From Paraburkholderia mimosarum LMG 23256 = NBRC 106338 (GTDB lineage: Bacteria; Pseudomonadota; Gammaproteobacteria; Burkholderiales; Burkholderiaceae): a DNA stretch of 64,000 nucleotides. The stretch is from assembly GCF_000739815.1 (NCBI RefSeq), contig NZ_BBJJ01000026.1, forward strand, positions 1 to 64,000, written 5' to 3'. Below, piece after piece: positions 37,005 to 45,513 of the stretch (position 1 is the first letter of the stretch; each line of letters starts with the position of its first letter). The translations under genes and the position numbers were made by a program. The notes beneath the pieces are model-generated. The model ran no database searches. It was not told the DNA's origin and was given only the letters and a program-made list of their open reading frames with translations.

Positions 37005-37985
37005 TCACGCGACGCTCATCGGCCTGATCGGTGCGCCAGTCGAATCCGCTTTCAATGACGATGGCGTCCCATTCGCAGCAGTGCCGGCACACGCACGATC
37101 GAAGTGCTCGAGCGCATAGTCGACGAAGGAGCGCGTCTTCGCAGGCACGTACTGGCGGTTCGAATAGACGATGCACATGCGCGAGTCGGGGTCGTCGATC
37201 TCGTAGTCGGGCAGCAGCCTGCGCAACGTGCCGGCGGCCAGGTCGTCGGCCACGAGCGGCGCGGGCAAGATCGCCACGCCCATGCCGGCCAGCGCGCCGA
37301 GCCGCAGCATCAGCACGTTGTTGACGGTGTAGCCGGGCAGCAGTGTGACCTGTTGCGCGCGCTCGTCAGGCCGCGCGAACTGCCACGTCGTACTGCGTTC
37401 CTCCGGCGGCAGCGCCACGGCGGGGCACTGTGCGAGTTGCGCGGGCGTGCGCGGCTCTTCATGTTCCGCGAGCCACGCGGCCGACGCGCATGGCACGAAC
37501 GCCGTGGTGGCCAGCGCGCGTTCCACGAACGCGCCGTGGCGTGCGGTGGCGCCGACGATGGCCACGTCGAAGCTGTCTTCCACGAGATCCACAGGCCCTT
37601 CGGCGAGCGTGAGGCGTACATTCACGCGCGGATAAAGGCGCCGGTAGCCGCCGATGAGTGGCGTGAGCGCGGCGAGCGAAGGCGTGCCGGCGGCGATCAC
37701 GCGCAGGGTTCCGCTCGGCTCGCTTTCCGTCTGTGCGACGCTGCTCTCGAGATGATCGAGTTCTTCGAGCACGCATCGGCAGCCTTCCAGATATCGCAGG
37801 CCTGCCTCCGTCAGCGAGAGATTGCGCGTGGTGCGGTTGATGAGCCGCGTGTTCAGGTGCGCCTCGAGCATGGCGATCGAGCGCGTGACGAGCGCGTTGG
37901 ACACGTCGAGCTGCTGTGCTGCACGACGAAAGCTCTCGGTTTCCGCAACCCTCACGAAGACGCGCATTGCGTGTATCTGGTTCAT
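37005..37985 (-). CDS. LysR-family transcriptional regulator
   Basis: A 326-residue LysR protein with the N-terminal winged helix MNQIHAMRVFVRVAETESFRRAAQQLDVSNALVTRSIAMLE and a C-terminal periplasmic-binding-like effector domain (PSGTLRVIAAGTPSLAALTPLIGGY, IVGATARHG). The ATG has a GGGAG site located between the gene and the TnpB element's left end. The insertion lies only about 14 nt before the start, so any original promoter has probably been displaced. Target genes and ligand are unknown; the nearest upstream genes on this strand belong to the element. Confidence 0.9.
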   Translation of the reverse strand: MNQIHAMRVFVRVAETESFRRAAQQLDVSNALVTRSIAMLEAHLNTRLINRTTRNLSLTEAGLRYLEGCRCVLEELDHLESSVAQTESEPSGTLRVIAAGTPSLAALTPLIGGYRRLYPRVNVRLTLAEGPVDLVEDSFDVAIVGATARHGAFVERALATTAFVPCASAAWLAEHEEPRTPAQLAQCPAVALPPEERSTTWQFARPDERAQQVTLLPGYTVNNVLMLRLGALAGMGVAILPAPLVADDLAAGTLRRLLPDYEIDDPDSRMCIVYSNRQYVPAKTRSFVDYALEHFDRACAGTAANGTPSSLKADSTGAPIRPMSVA

Positions 37986-37999
37986 CAGCTGTTGCTCCC

Positions 38000-38051
38000 A
38001 GAAATCCGGTCGTTCAGGCCGGGGAGTGAAAGGAGCGCGGGCGAAGCCCGC
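38000..38051 (+). repeat. Left-end hairpins of the TnpB element
   Basis: Hairpin 1 (38006-38022) is CCGG...GGCCGG with a TTCA-containing loop, preceded by AGAAA and followed by GGGGAG. Hairpin 2 (38037-38051) is GCGGGC-GAA-GCCCGC. The same order, spacing class and loop sequences occur at 48388-48443 on the same strand. Confidence 0.65.
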
Positions 38052-38098
38052 TTTTCCGAGGATGGGTGCACACACAACCACGTGATATTATGTGACGC

Positions 38099-39232
38099 GT
38101 GGAAATTAAACGCGCCTACCGCTTCCGGTTTTACCCGACGCCCGAGCAGAAAATGGTTCTTGCCCGGACGTTTGGTTGCGCCCGTTTCGCCTATAACCAC
38201 ATGCTCCAGTTTCGTACTGACGCGTGGTATCAGCGTCAGGAGCGCATCGGCTATCACGAGACCTCCGCTGCGCTCACGGCACTTAAGAAGACGCCCGAGT
38301 ATGCGTGGCTAAACGAAGTCAGTTCGGTTCCGGTGCAACAGGCGCTCCGGCACCTGCAAACCGCATTCGCTAATTTCTTCGCCAAGCGCGCCAAGTACCC
38401 GAACTTCCGTTGTAAAGATGGCATGCAGTCGGCCGAGTACACGACGAGCGCCTTTAAATGGGATGGCAAAGCGTTGACGCTGGCGAAAATGAGAGAGCCG
38501 CTGGCGATCCGCTGGTCACGAACCATCCCCAAGGGGTGCAAGGTAACGACCTGCATAGTGTCGAAAGACGCCGCAGGTCGATACCACGTATCGATGCTTT
38601 GCAAAGATGTTGTGTGCCCAAAATCCGAAGTCGACGCGAAGGTTGGCGTCGACTTGGGCCTGACGCACTTTGCAATCCTATCGACGGGCGAAAAGATCGG
38701 AGCACCGAACGCGTTCCGCAAGAGCGAGAAGAAACTCGCGAAGCTGCAACGCAGGCTCGCGAAGAAGCAGAAAGGCTCGGCCAATCGCAACAAGGCAAAG
38801 CTAAAGGTTGCACGCATGCATGCGAAGATAGTGGATGCCCGCAGAGACTTTCTGCACAAACTTTCGACCCGGCTGATAAACGAAAACCAAGTGATCGTCA
38901 TCGAAAGTCTTGCCGTCAAGAACATGCAGAAGAACAGCCGCTTGGCGAAGTCGATCAGCGATGCAAGCTGGTCTGAGTTCCTCAGGCAATTGAAATACAA
39001 GGCGCAGTGGTACGGGCGTACGTTGGTCCGCATCGATCGCTGGTATCCGTCCAGCAAGCTGTGCTCAGACTGCGGGCATACGGCGGCGAAGATGCCGCTA
39101 TCCGTCCGCAGCTGGACGTGCCCGGAATGCGGGTCGATCCACGACCGCGACATCAACGCTGCGCGCAATGTTTTGGCCGCCGGACTGGCGGTGTCAGCCC
39201 ATGGAGAAAGCGTAAATCCCATGTCTCTTTGA
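38099..39232 (+). CDS. tnpB: TnpB RNA-guided nuclease (OrfB/IS605 family)
   Basis: A 377-residue TnpB starting at GTG. N-terminal OrfB helix-turn-helix (RAYRFRFYPTPEQKMVLARTFGCARFAYNHML, 6-37). RuvC-I VGVDLGLTHFAILSTG with Asp185; a Lys/Arg-rich bridge (209-240); RuvC-II VIVIESLAVKNM with Glu269; a zinc ribbon with Cys322, Cys325, Cys341 and Cys344 (LCSDCG, CPECG); RuvC-III HDRDINAARN with Asp351. All catalytic residues are intact. It is the family that cuts DNA next to a TAM using a 3' omega RNA. No tnpA accompanies it. Whether it is expressed is unknown. Confidence 0.93.
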   Translation: MEIKRAYRFRFYPTPEQKMVLARTFGCARFAYNHMLQFRTDAWYQRQERIGYHETSAALTALKKTPEYAWLNEVSSVPVQQALRHLQTAFANFFAKRAKYPNFRCKDGMQSAEYTTSAFKWDGKALTLAKMREPLAIRWSRTIPKGCKVTTCIVSKDAAGRYHVSMLCKDVVCPKSEVDAKVGVDLGLTHFAILSTGEKIGAPNAFRKSEKKLAKLQRRLAKKQKGSANRNKAKLKVARMHAKIVDARRDFLHKLSTRLINENQVIVIESLAVKNMQKNSRLAKSISDASWSEFLRQLKYKAQWYGRTLVRIDRWYPSSKLCSDCGHTAAKMPLSVRSWTCPECGSIHDRDINAARNVLAAGLAVSAHGESVNPMSL

Positions 39233-39315
39233 GGTGATGTCGGGTTGCATTCTGCGAAGTGGGAATGCCCTCCCTTCAGGGAGGGGGATGTCAAGTCTAG
39301 CCTCGTATGCATATC
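39150..39315 (+). ncRNA. Candidate TnpB omega RNA (3' end of tnpB to right end plus guide)
   Basis: In this family the omega RNA overlaps the 3' part of tnpB, continues to the element's right end and then reads host DNA as guide. The right-end hairpin (39268-39285) is followed by GATGTCAAG ending at 39295, so the guide would be about 39296-39315. The 5' limit is a guess. Confidence 0.55.
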
Positions 39316-39877
39316 GGTTGAATGCGCACTGCTACTGCTGGCGGAAGTGCCTGAAGAAGCGGCCTATGGCCTCGCTCTCGCCAATGAACCTCGAAAGCGG
39401 AACCTCGGTAATCCAGTAAAAATCATATTGGCAGTTTGTGAGAATTACAATGTTGTCCCAGCAAATGTCAGCATTGCGCCGTTGTAAAAGATTCAATAAT
39501 TCTCAAGACGCACAACAGATTGACGAATGCGACTGTGCATATCGCATATTCAATTGGGCGCCATTCCGGATAGCGGGTTCGCCCGATTCATGCCGGCTCT
39601 CACACGTTGCTGCGGGGCGTGCACGTGCGAATCGCAACGGGTATGCAGTAAATTTCATAGGATGGTGAGCCATTGCACTTCGCGAATTAGACCTGATTTG
39701 CAAGCCGGCAATCAGCGCGCGTGAATTTCCATGTCATGCAAAAGAATGATTGTGCATGACATGGCAATGGCTTGAATGTTATTTAATATGCATTCCCGTC
39801 CGTTCTTCGATAGCGCTTTCAAGAGAACTAAAGCGTATCCCGGCAGCCGCGAGCCGCCCCTGCTGCATGCGGTTGCT
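39296..39877. other. AT-richer 580-bp stretch right of the TnpB element
   Basis: Composition is clearly lower in GC than the neighbours. Short frames (for example 39245-39487 and 39438-39668) have no recognisable product and poor coding character. It contains the inverted repeat at 39729-39764. It may be a remnant of older accessory DNA, or a non-coding RNA or regulatory region for the MFS gene's 3' end. Confidence 0.4.
39729..39764. repeat. 12-bp perfect inverted repeat
   Basis: Arms CCATGTCATGCA and TGCATGACATGG are separated by 12 nt. There is no T tract on either side, so it is a poor terminator. It could be an operator or a structured RNA. It lies 113 bp from the end of the convergent MFS gene. 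Confidence 0.7.
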
Positions 39878-41122
39878 TTATTCGCCGTGTTGGGCGGGGG
39901 ATGCGGCCGTGCCTTGCGCGGTGCCTGCGCTTCGCGCGCGCAGGCTCTTGCGATGGAGCGAAACCGAAAGCGCCACGGCGGACGCTGCCGCGATCGCGGC
40001 GAAGAGAAAGACCGAGCCATACCCGAACAGATTTGCGACATAGCCCGCGAGCGGTCCGGTAATGCCGAGCGAGAGATCGAGGAACACCGAGTAGGCCGAG
40101 AGCGCCGCGCCGCGGCTCGCGGGCGGCACGAGCCCGACCGCCTCGACGCCGAGCGCCGGAAACACGAGCGCAAAGCCGAAGCCGGTGAGCGCCGCGCCCG
40201 CGAGCGCGATTTGCGGCGTGGGCGCGAGCCAGAGCAGCAGCAAGCCTGCGCACTCGAACGAGAACGAGGCGATGGCGACGCGGAAACCGCCGAAGCGTTT
40301 GATCGTGTTCGCGAACAGGAGGCGCGCGCCGATGAACATCACGCCGAACACCGTGAGGGTGAACGCCGCGTTGGGCCAGTGGCGCGCCGCGTAGAACAGC
40401 GTGACGAAGGTGGCGATGGAGCCGAAGCCCGCCGAGCCGAGCGCGAGGCCAATGCCGTGCGGCAGCACGCGCGTGAACACGCTGCGGTACGACATGCGCT
40501 CGCCGTGTACGAGCGGCACCGGCGCGATCGGGCGCGCGAGCCAGAAGCCGAGCGCGGCCAGCGCGATGACCGAAACGCCGAGTGCCCAGTAGCCGAGGAA
40601 ACGCCCCATCTCCACGCCGAGCGGCGCACCGATCGCGAGCGCGCCGTACGTGGCGATGCCGTTCCACGAGATGACCTTCGCGTTGTGCGCGGTCCCCACG
40701 CGGCCGATGCCCCAGAGAATCGCGCCCGTGCCGCACAGGCTCTCGCCGCACCCGAGCAGCAGGCGGCTCACGACGAGCAGTGCGAGCGCGAGGCCGGGCC
40801 AGTGATCGACGAGCGTGCCGAGCAGCAGCAGCACGCCGCTCGCGCCGCAGATCGTCAGGCCGATCGTCACGGTTTTCTTGGGACCGAGCGTATCCGCCGA
40901 GCGGCCCGCGAGCGCGCGCGAGCAGAGCGTGGCGATGTACTGCACGCTGATCGCCGCGCCCGCCACCACGGTGCTGAAACCGAGATCGTTGTGCACAAAG
41001 CCCGGCAGGACGGCGAGGGGGATGCCGATCGTCAGGTAGCAGAGGAAGGTGAAAAAGACGACCGGGATGATCTGCAGGGTCGTCGATGCGGCGTTGCGCG
41101 GGGGCGCCAAATCGGCAGACAT
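39878..41122 (-). CDS. MFS transporter (YhhS-type)
   Basis: A 414-residue transporter with about twelve helices. N-terminal IIPVVFFTFLCYLTIGIPLAVLPGFVHNDLGF, then AGRSADTLGPKKTVTIG (motif A) and LLGCGESLCGTGAILWGIGRVG. The second half has GFGFALVFPALGVEAVGLVPPASRGAALSAYSVFLDLSLG. This is the YhhS-like exporter type. Start at MSADLAPPRN (41122); the longer frame to 41431 is not family-like. It is divergent from xdhA and could export a purine-related compound, but this is only positional. Confidence 0.86.
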   Translation of the reverse strand: MSADLAPPRNAASTTLQIIPVVFFTFLCYLTIGIPLAVLPGFVHNDLGFSTVVAGAAISVQYIATLCSRALAGRSADTLGPKKTVTIGLTICGASGVLLLLGTLVDHWPGLALALLVVSRLLLGCGESLCGTGAILWGIGRVGTAHNAKVISWNGIATYGALAIGAPLGVEMGRFLGYWALGVSVIALAALGFWLARPIAPVPLVHGERMSYRSVFTRVLPHGIGLALGSAGFGSIATFVTLFYAARHWPNAAFTLTVFGVMFIGARLLFANTIKRFGGFRVAIASFSFECAGLLLLWLAPTPQIALAGAALTGFGFALVFPALGVEAVGLVPPASRGAALSAYSVFLDLSLGITGPLAGYVANLFGYGSVFLFAAIAAASAVALSVSLHRKSLRARSAGTAQGTAASPAQHGE

Positions 41123-41578
41123 GGGGAAAATGCGGATAGCGAACGGCGGGAAAGGCGTGATTGTCCCATGGAACCGGTTCTCGTGCAGAAATGGACAAGC
41201 GTTGCGGATACGCGGAGCGCGCTTGTTTCGCGCTGAGCCAGTGCGCTGCCTGGCGGACGCTACCCTTCGAAGATGCCGCGACATCACGGGACGTTGGCCG
41301 CAATTCGTGCAGATTCTGTCTCTGTGTCCGACCGTTCGTGCCGAGGGCGACGTCAATCGACCGTGTCCGCTACTCGCACATCCACCAGAAAACCGCGCAA
41401 TCGAGCCATCCGAACATAAGTGCGGCGTCATCGCAGCGCACGGATTTATCGATCCAGCGATATATCCCCCATGCTCCCCTAGCTATGGGTTGCCAATATT
41501 GGCAGTGATAGTTTTCGAAGCGTCCACTCGAGCGGCACACGCCTTTTGCGAGCCGCAGCCAACGACGAGCCAGAACCC
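41123..41578. other. 456-bp divergent promoter region, MFS gene and xdhA
   Basis: No coding sequence is supported. The 3' part becomes AT-richer and holds the TGCCAATATTGGCA palindrome (41491-41504) and probably the xdhA promoter. No other motif was placed with confidence. Confidence 0.55.
41491..41504. promoter_or_regulatory. Palindrome upstream of xdhA
   Basis: A perfect 14-bp palindrome TGCCAATATTGGCA, 75 bp before the xdhA start. Symmetry, AT-rich centre and position are those of a dimeric regulator site. Which regulator binds is unknown. Confidence 0.5.
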
Positions 41579-43120
41579 ATGAGTCAGCCGATCCGCTTCT
41601 ATCACCGCAACGCCATCCGCGAAGTCAGCGACGCGGGCGTCACGCGCACCGTTCTTCAATATCTGCGCGAAGACGCGCGCTGCACCGGCACCAAGGAAGG
41701 CTGCGCCGAAGGCGATTGCGGCGCCTGCACCGTCGTGGTGGGCGAACGCGACGAAGCGGGCGGCGTGAGCTTCAAGGCCGTCAACGCCTGCATCCAGTTC
41801 CTGCCGACGCTCGACGGCAAGGCGCTCTTCACCGTCGAAGACCTGCGCCAGCCCGACGGCTCGCTGCATCCCGTGCAGCAGGCCATGGTCGACTGCCACG
41901 GCTCGCAATGCGGCTTTTGCACGCCGGGCTTCGTGATGTCGATGTGGGCGCTCTACGAGAAGTATGGCCACGAGCACGGTGGCCAGGCCGGCAAGGGCGG
42001 CTGCGCGGGCAAGGGCGCGTGCAGCGCGCCTTCGCGCGACGAGATCGCCAACGCGCTCACGGGCAACCTGTGCCGCTGCACCGGCTACCGGCCGATCCTC
42101 GACGCCGCCGAGCGGATGTTCCAGATGGATGCGCCAAAACAGCCCGTCGACGTGAAGGCGCTCACGCAGACGCTCGCGACGCTCCAACGCAAGGACACGT
42201 TCCACTACGAGCACCGCGGCCAGCGCTACGATGCGCCGCGCACCGTCGAGGCGCTCGCCGCGATCAAGGCCGAGCGCCCGAGCACGCGCATTCTCGCGGG
42301 CAGCACCGACATCGGCCTGTGGGTCACGAAGCAGATGCGGGAGCTGGGCGACGTCGTCTATGTGGGCCAGATCGATGCGATGCGCGACGTCAAGGTGAGC
42401 GACGCGTGGATCGAGATCGGCGCGGGCGCGACGGTCGAGCGCGGCTATGCCGAGCTCGCGAAGCATTACCCCGAACTCGAGGAGATGTGGCTGCGCTTCG
42501 CCTCGCTGCCGATCCGCAACGCGGGCACGATCGGCGGCAACGTGGCGAACGGCTCGCCCATCGGCGACTCGATGCCTGGTCTCATCGCGCTCGGTGCGCG
42601 CGTGGTGCTGCGCGGCGGCGAGATCGAGCGCGAAATGCCGCTCGAAGACCTTTATCAGGCGTACCAGAAGAAGGACATGGCGGAGCACGAATTCGTGCTG
42701 ACGCTGAAGGTGCCCACGCGCACCGGCGCGCGCGCGAACCTGCGGTTTCGCACCTACAAGATTTCGAAGCGCTTTGATTCGGACATCTCGGCCGTGTGCG
42801 CCGCGTTCGCCTGGATCGCCGATGGCGACGTGATCCGCGAGCCGCGCATCGCGTTCGGCGGCATGGCCGCGACGCCGAAGCGCGCGAGCCACGCGGAGGC
42901 CGTGCTCGCCGGCGCGCAATGGCACGAGGCGACGGTACAGGCCGCGATGATCGCGCTAGGCGACGACTACGCGCCGCTTTCCGACATGCGCGCGACGAGC
43001 GAGTACCGCCTCGAAGCCGCAAAGAACACGCTGTACCGCTTCTGGCTCGAAACGCGTGCGCACGATCCGCTCGCGCCACAGGCGCTCAATGTGCGCAACG
43101 TGACGGCAGAACCGGCCTGA
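41579..43120 (+). CDS. xdhA: Xanthine dehydrogenase small subunit (FeS and FAD)
   Basis: Electron-transfer subunit for oxidation of hypoxanthine and xanthine. The N-terminal 2Fe-2S domain has CTGTKEGCAEGDCGACTVV, and the second 2Fe-2S domain has CGFCTPGFVMSM and NLCRCTGYRPILDA with a Gly/Ala-rich insert. The FAD domain follows from about residue 195 (RILAGSTDIGLWVTK, RNAGTIGGNVANGSPIGDSMP) and the C-terminal CO_deh_flav_C part ends the 513 residues. The start is ATG at 41579. It is followed after 20 bp by xdhB. Confidence 0.95.
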   Translation: MSQPIRFYHRNAIREVSDAGVTRTVLQYLREDARCTGTKEGCAEGDCGACTVVVGERDEAGGVSFKAVNACIQFLPTLDGKALFTVEDLRQPDGSLHPVQQAMVDCHGSQCGFCTPGFVMSMWALYEKYGHEHGGQAGKGGCAGKGACSAPSRDEIANALTGNLCRCTGYRPILDAAERMFQMDAPKQPVDVKALTQTLATLQRKDTFHYEHRGQRYDAPRTVEALAAIKAERPSTRILAGSTDIGLWVTKQMRELGDVVYVGQIDAMRDVKVSDAWIEIGAGATVERGYAELAKHYPELEEMWLRFASLPIRNAGTIGGNVANGSPIGDSMPGLIALGARVVLRGGEIEREMPLEDLYQAYQKKDMAEHEFVLTLKVPTRTGARANLRFRTYKISKRFDSDISAVCAAFAWIADGDVIREPRIAFGGMAATPKRASHAEAVLAGAQWHEATVQAAMIALGDDYAPLSDMRATSEYRLEAAKNTLYRFWLETRAHDPLAPQALNVRNVTAEPA

Positions 43121-43140
43121 GATATTCGGAGAACGAAACA

Positions 43141-45513
43141 ATGAACCAGCAAGCCGAACCGTTCCTGGACGAACTGAAAGCGCACGACCCCGTCGAGTCG
43201 TTCACGCAGGTGCACGTCTCGCGTCCGCACGAATCCGCCCATCTGCATGTGAGCGGGCGCGCCACGTACACCGACGACATTCCGCTCGTGGCAGGCACGC
43301 TGCACGCCGCGCTCGGTCTCTCGCAGAAGGCTCATGCGCGCATCGTCTCGATGGATCTCGCGAAAGTGCGTGCCACGCCGGGCGTGGTGGCCGTGCTCAC
43401 GGCCGACGACATTCCCGGCGTGAACGATTGCGGCCCGATCATCCACGACGATCCGGTTCTCGCCGATGGCGTCGTGCAGTACGTCGGCCAGCCGATGTTC
43501 ATCGTGGTGGCGGCTTCGCACGACACGGCGCGCCTCGCTGCGCGCCGCGCCGAGGTGCGCTACGAAGAGCTGCCCGCGGTGCTCACGGCGCAGCAGGCGC
43601 GCGCCGCCGGGCAATCCGTGCTGCCGCCGATGAAGCTCGCGCGCGGCGAGGCGTCCGCGCGTGCCGCACGCGCCGCGCATCGCCACGAGGGCGAGATGCT
43701 GCTCGGCGGGCAGGAGCAGTTCTATCTCGAAGGGCAGATCGCGTACGCGGTGCCGAAGGACGACGACGGCATGCACGTGTGGTGCTCCACGCAGCATCCG
43801 AGCGAAATGCAGCACCTCGTCGCGCACGTGCTGGGCGTCGCCTCGCACAACGTGCTGGTGGAGTGCCGCCGCATGGGCGGCGGTTTTGGCGGCAAGGAAT
43901 CGCAGTCGGGGCTCTTTGCCTGCTGCGCCGCGCTCGCCGCATGGAAGCTGCTTTGCCCCGTGAAACTGCGCCCCGACCGCGACGACGACATGATGGTGAC
44001 GGGCAAGCGCCACGACTTCCATTACACCTACGAAGTAGGCTACGACGACGCGGGCACGATCGAAGGCGTATCGGTCGACATGACTTCGCGCTGCGGCTTT
44101 TCCGCAGATCTTTCCGGCCCGGTGATGACGCGCGCCCTCTGCCACTTCGACAACGCCTACTGGCTGCCCGACGTATCGATTTCCGGTTTCTGCGGCAAGA
44201 CCAACACGCAGTCGAATACGGCGTTTCGCGGCTTTGGCGGCCCGCAGGGCGCGTTCGCGATCGAATACATCATGGACGATGTCGCGCGCTCGCTCGGCCT
44301 CGACTCGCTCGACGTGCGCCGCCGCAACATCTACGGCAAGACGCACAACAACGAGACGCCCTATGGCCAGGTCATCGAGGACAACGTCATCCACGAGCTG
44401 ATCGACGAGCTCGTCGAAACGAGCGGTTACCGCGCAAGGCGTGCGGCGATCCGCGAGTTCAACGCGAACAACGAGGTGCTCAAGAAGGGCATCGCGCTCA
44501 CGCCGGTCAAGTTCGGCATTGCGTTCAACGTCACGCACTTCAACCAGGCGGGCGCGCTCGTTCACATCTACACCGACGGCTCGGTGCTCGTGAACCACGG
44601 CGGCACCGAGATGGGCCAAGGCCTCAACACGAAGGTCGCGCAGGTCGTGGCGAACGAGCTCGGCATTGAGTTCGGCCGCGTGCGCGTCACCGCCACCGAT
44701 ACGAGCAAGGTCGCCAACACTTCGGCCACGGCGGCCTCGACGGGCAGCGACTTGAACGGCAAGGCCGCGCAGGACGCCGCGCGCCAGCTGCGCGAGCGCC
44801 TCGCCGCGCTCGCGGCGACCACGTGGGGCAAGGGCGAAGTCAATGCCGCCGACGTGCAGTTCGCAAACGACTGCGTGATCGTGGGCGAGGAGATCGTGCC
44901 GTTCGAAACGCTGGTTTCGAAGGCGTATCTCGCGCGCGTGCAGCTCTGGTCGGACGGCTTCTACGCCACGCCCAAGCTGTACTGGGATCAGGCATCGCTG
45001 CGCGGGAGGCCGTTCTACTACTACTCGTATGGCGCGGCGGTGTCGGAAGTCGTGATCGACACGCTCACCGGCGAAATGCGCGTGCTGCGCGCCGACGCCC
45101 TGCACGACGTGGGCGCTTCGCTGAACCCCGCGCTCGACGTGGGCCAGGTGGAAGGCGGTTTCATTCAGGGCATGGGCTGGCTCACCACGGAAGAACTCTG
45201 GTGGAACGCGGACGGCAAGCTGATGACGCATGCGCCCTCCACCTACAAGATCCCGACCGTGAACGACACGCCCGCCGAATTCAACGTGAAGCTCTTCAAG
45301 AACCGCAACGCGGAAGACAGCATCCATCGCTCCAAGGCCGTGGGCGAGCCGCCGCTCCTGCTGCCGTTCTCGGTGTTCTTCGCGATTCGCGACGCCGTGG
45401 CGAGCGTGGCCGACTACCGGTTCAATCCGCCGATGAATGCGCCTGCCACCGCCGAGGAGATCCTGAAGGGCGTGCGCGCGGTGCGGCGTGAGGCGCGGAG
45501 TTTCGAACCATGA
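43141..45513 (+). CDS. xdhB: Xanthine dehydrogenase molybdopterin subunit
   Basis: Molybdenum catalytic subunit, 790 residues. Marks are GRATYTDDIPLVAGTLHAALGLS at the N-terminus, GGQEQFYLEGQIAYAVP, RRMGGGFGGKESQS (cofactor-binding), AFRGFGGPQGAFAIEYIMDD, a Gly-rich NHGGTEMGQGLNTKVAQV and KAVGEPPLLLPFSVFFAIRDAV with the catalytic Glu near the C-terminus. The stop overlaps the ATG of xdhC by 4 nt. The set makes urate and feeds purine breakdown. Confidence 0.95.
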   Translation: MNQQAEPFLDELKAHDPVESFTQVHVSRPHESAHLHVSGRATYTDDIPLVAGTLHAALGLSQKAHARIVSMDLAKVRATPGVVAVLTADDIPGVNDCGPIIHDDPVLADGVVQYVGQPMFIVVAASHDTARLAARRAEVRYEELPAVLTAQQARAAGQSVLPPMKLARGEASARAARAAHRHEGEMLLGGQEQFYLEGQIAYAVPKDDDGMHVWCSTQHPSEMQHLVAHVLGVASHNVLVECRRMGGGFGGKESQSGLFACCAALAAWKLLCPVKLRPDRDDDMMVTGKRHDFHYTYEVGYDDAGTIEGVSVDMTSRCGFSADLSGPVMTRALCHFDNAYWLPDVSISGFCGKTNTQSNTAFRGFGGPQGAFAIEYIMDDVARSLGLDSLDVRRRNIYGKTHNNETPYGQVIEDNVIHELIDELVETSGYRARRAAIREFNANNEVLKKGIALTPVKFGIAFNVTHFNQAGALVHIYTDGSVLVNHGGTEMGQGLNTKVAQVVANELGIEFGRVRVTATDTSKVANTSATAASTGSDLNGKAAQDAARQLRERLAALAATTWGKGEVNAADVQFANDCVIVGEEIVPFETLVSKAYLARVQLWSDGFYATPKLYWDQASLRGRPFYYYSYGAAVSEVVIDTLTGEMRVLRADALHDVGASLNPALDVGQVEGGFIQGMGWLTTEELWWNADGKLMTHAPSTYKIPTVNDTPAEFNVKLFKNRNAEDSIHRSKAVGEPPLLLPFSVFFAIRDAVASVADYRFNPPMNAPATAEEILKGVRAVRREARSFEP

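Larger units (their letters stand above)
38000..39295 (+). mobile_element. IS200/IS605-type element carrying only tnpB
   Basis: Approximate limits. The left end carries a hairpin at 38006-38022 and a second one at 38037-38051. The right end carries a 7-bp TTCA-loop hairpin at 39268-39285 followed by GATGTCAAG. Only tnpB lies between them and there is no tnpA, so movement would need a transposase in trans. The left-end architecture matches the ends of the IscB element at 48.4-50.1 kb. The exact left boundary is uncertain by about 15 nt. Confidence 0.75.

Noticed and set aside
38037..38051. Intrinsic terminator between LysR and tnpB
   Set aside because: The CTTTT after it is short and the hairpin order matches the left-end structure of the IscB element, so an element end is more likely.
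39245..39487. Short + strand frame after tnpB as a possible gene
   Set aside because: It starts inside the element's end, has no homology-like features and crosses the predicted guide; more likely non-coding.
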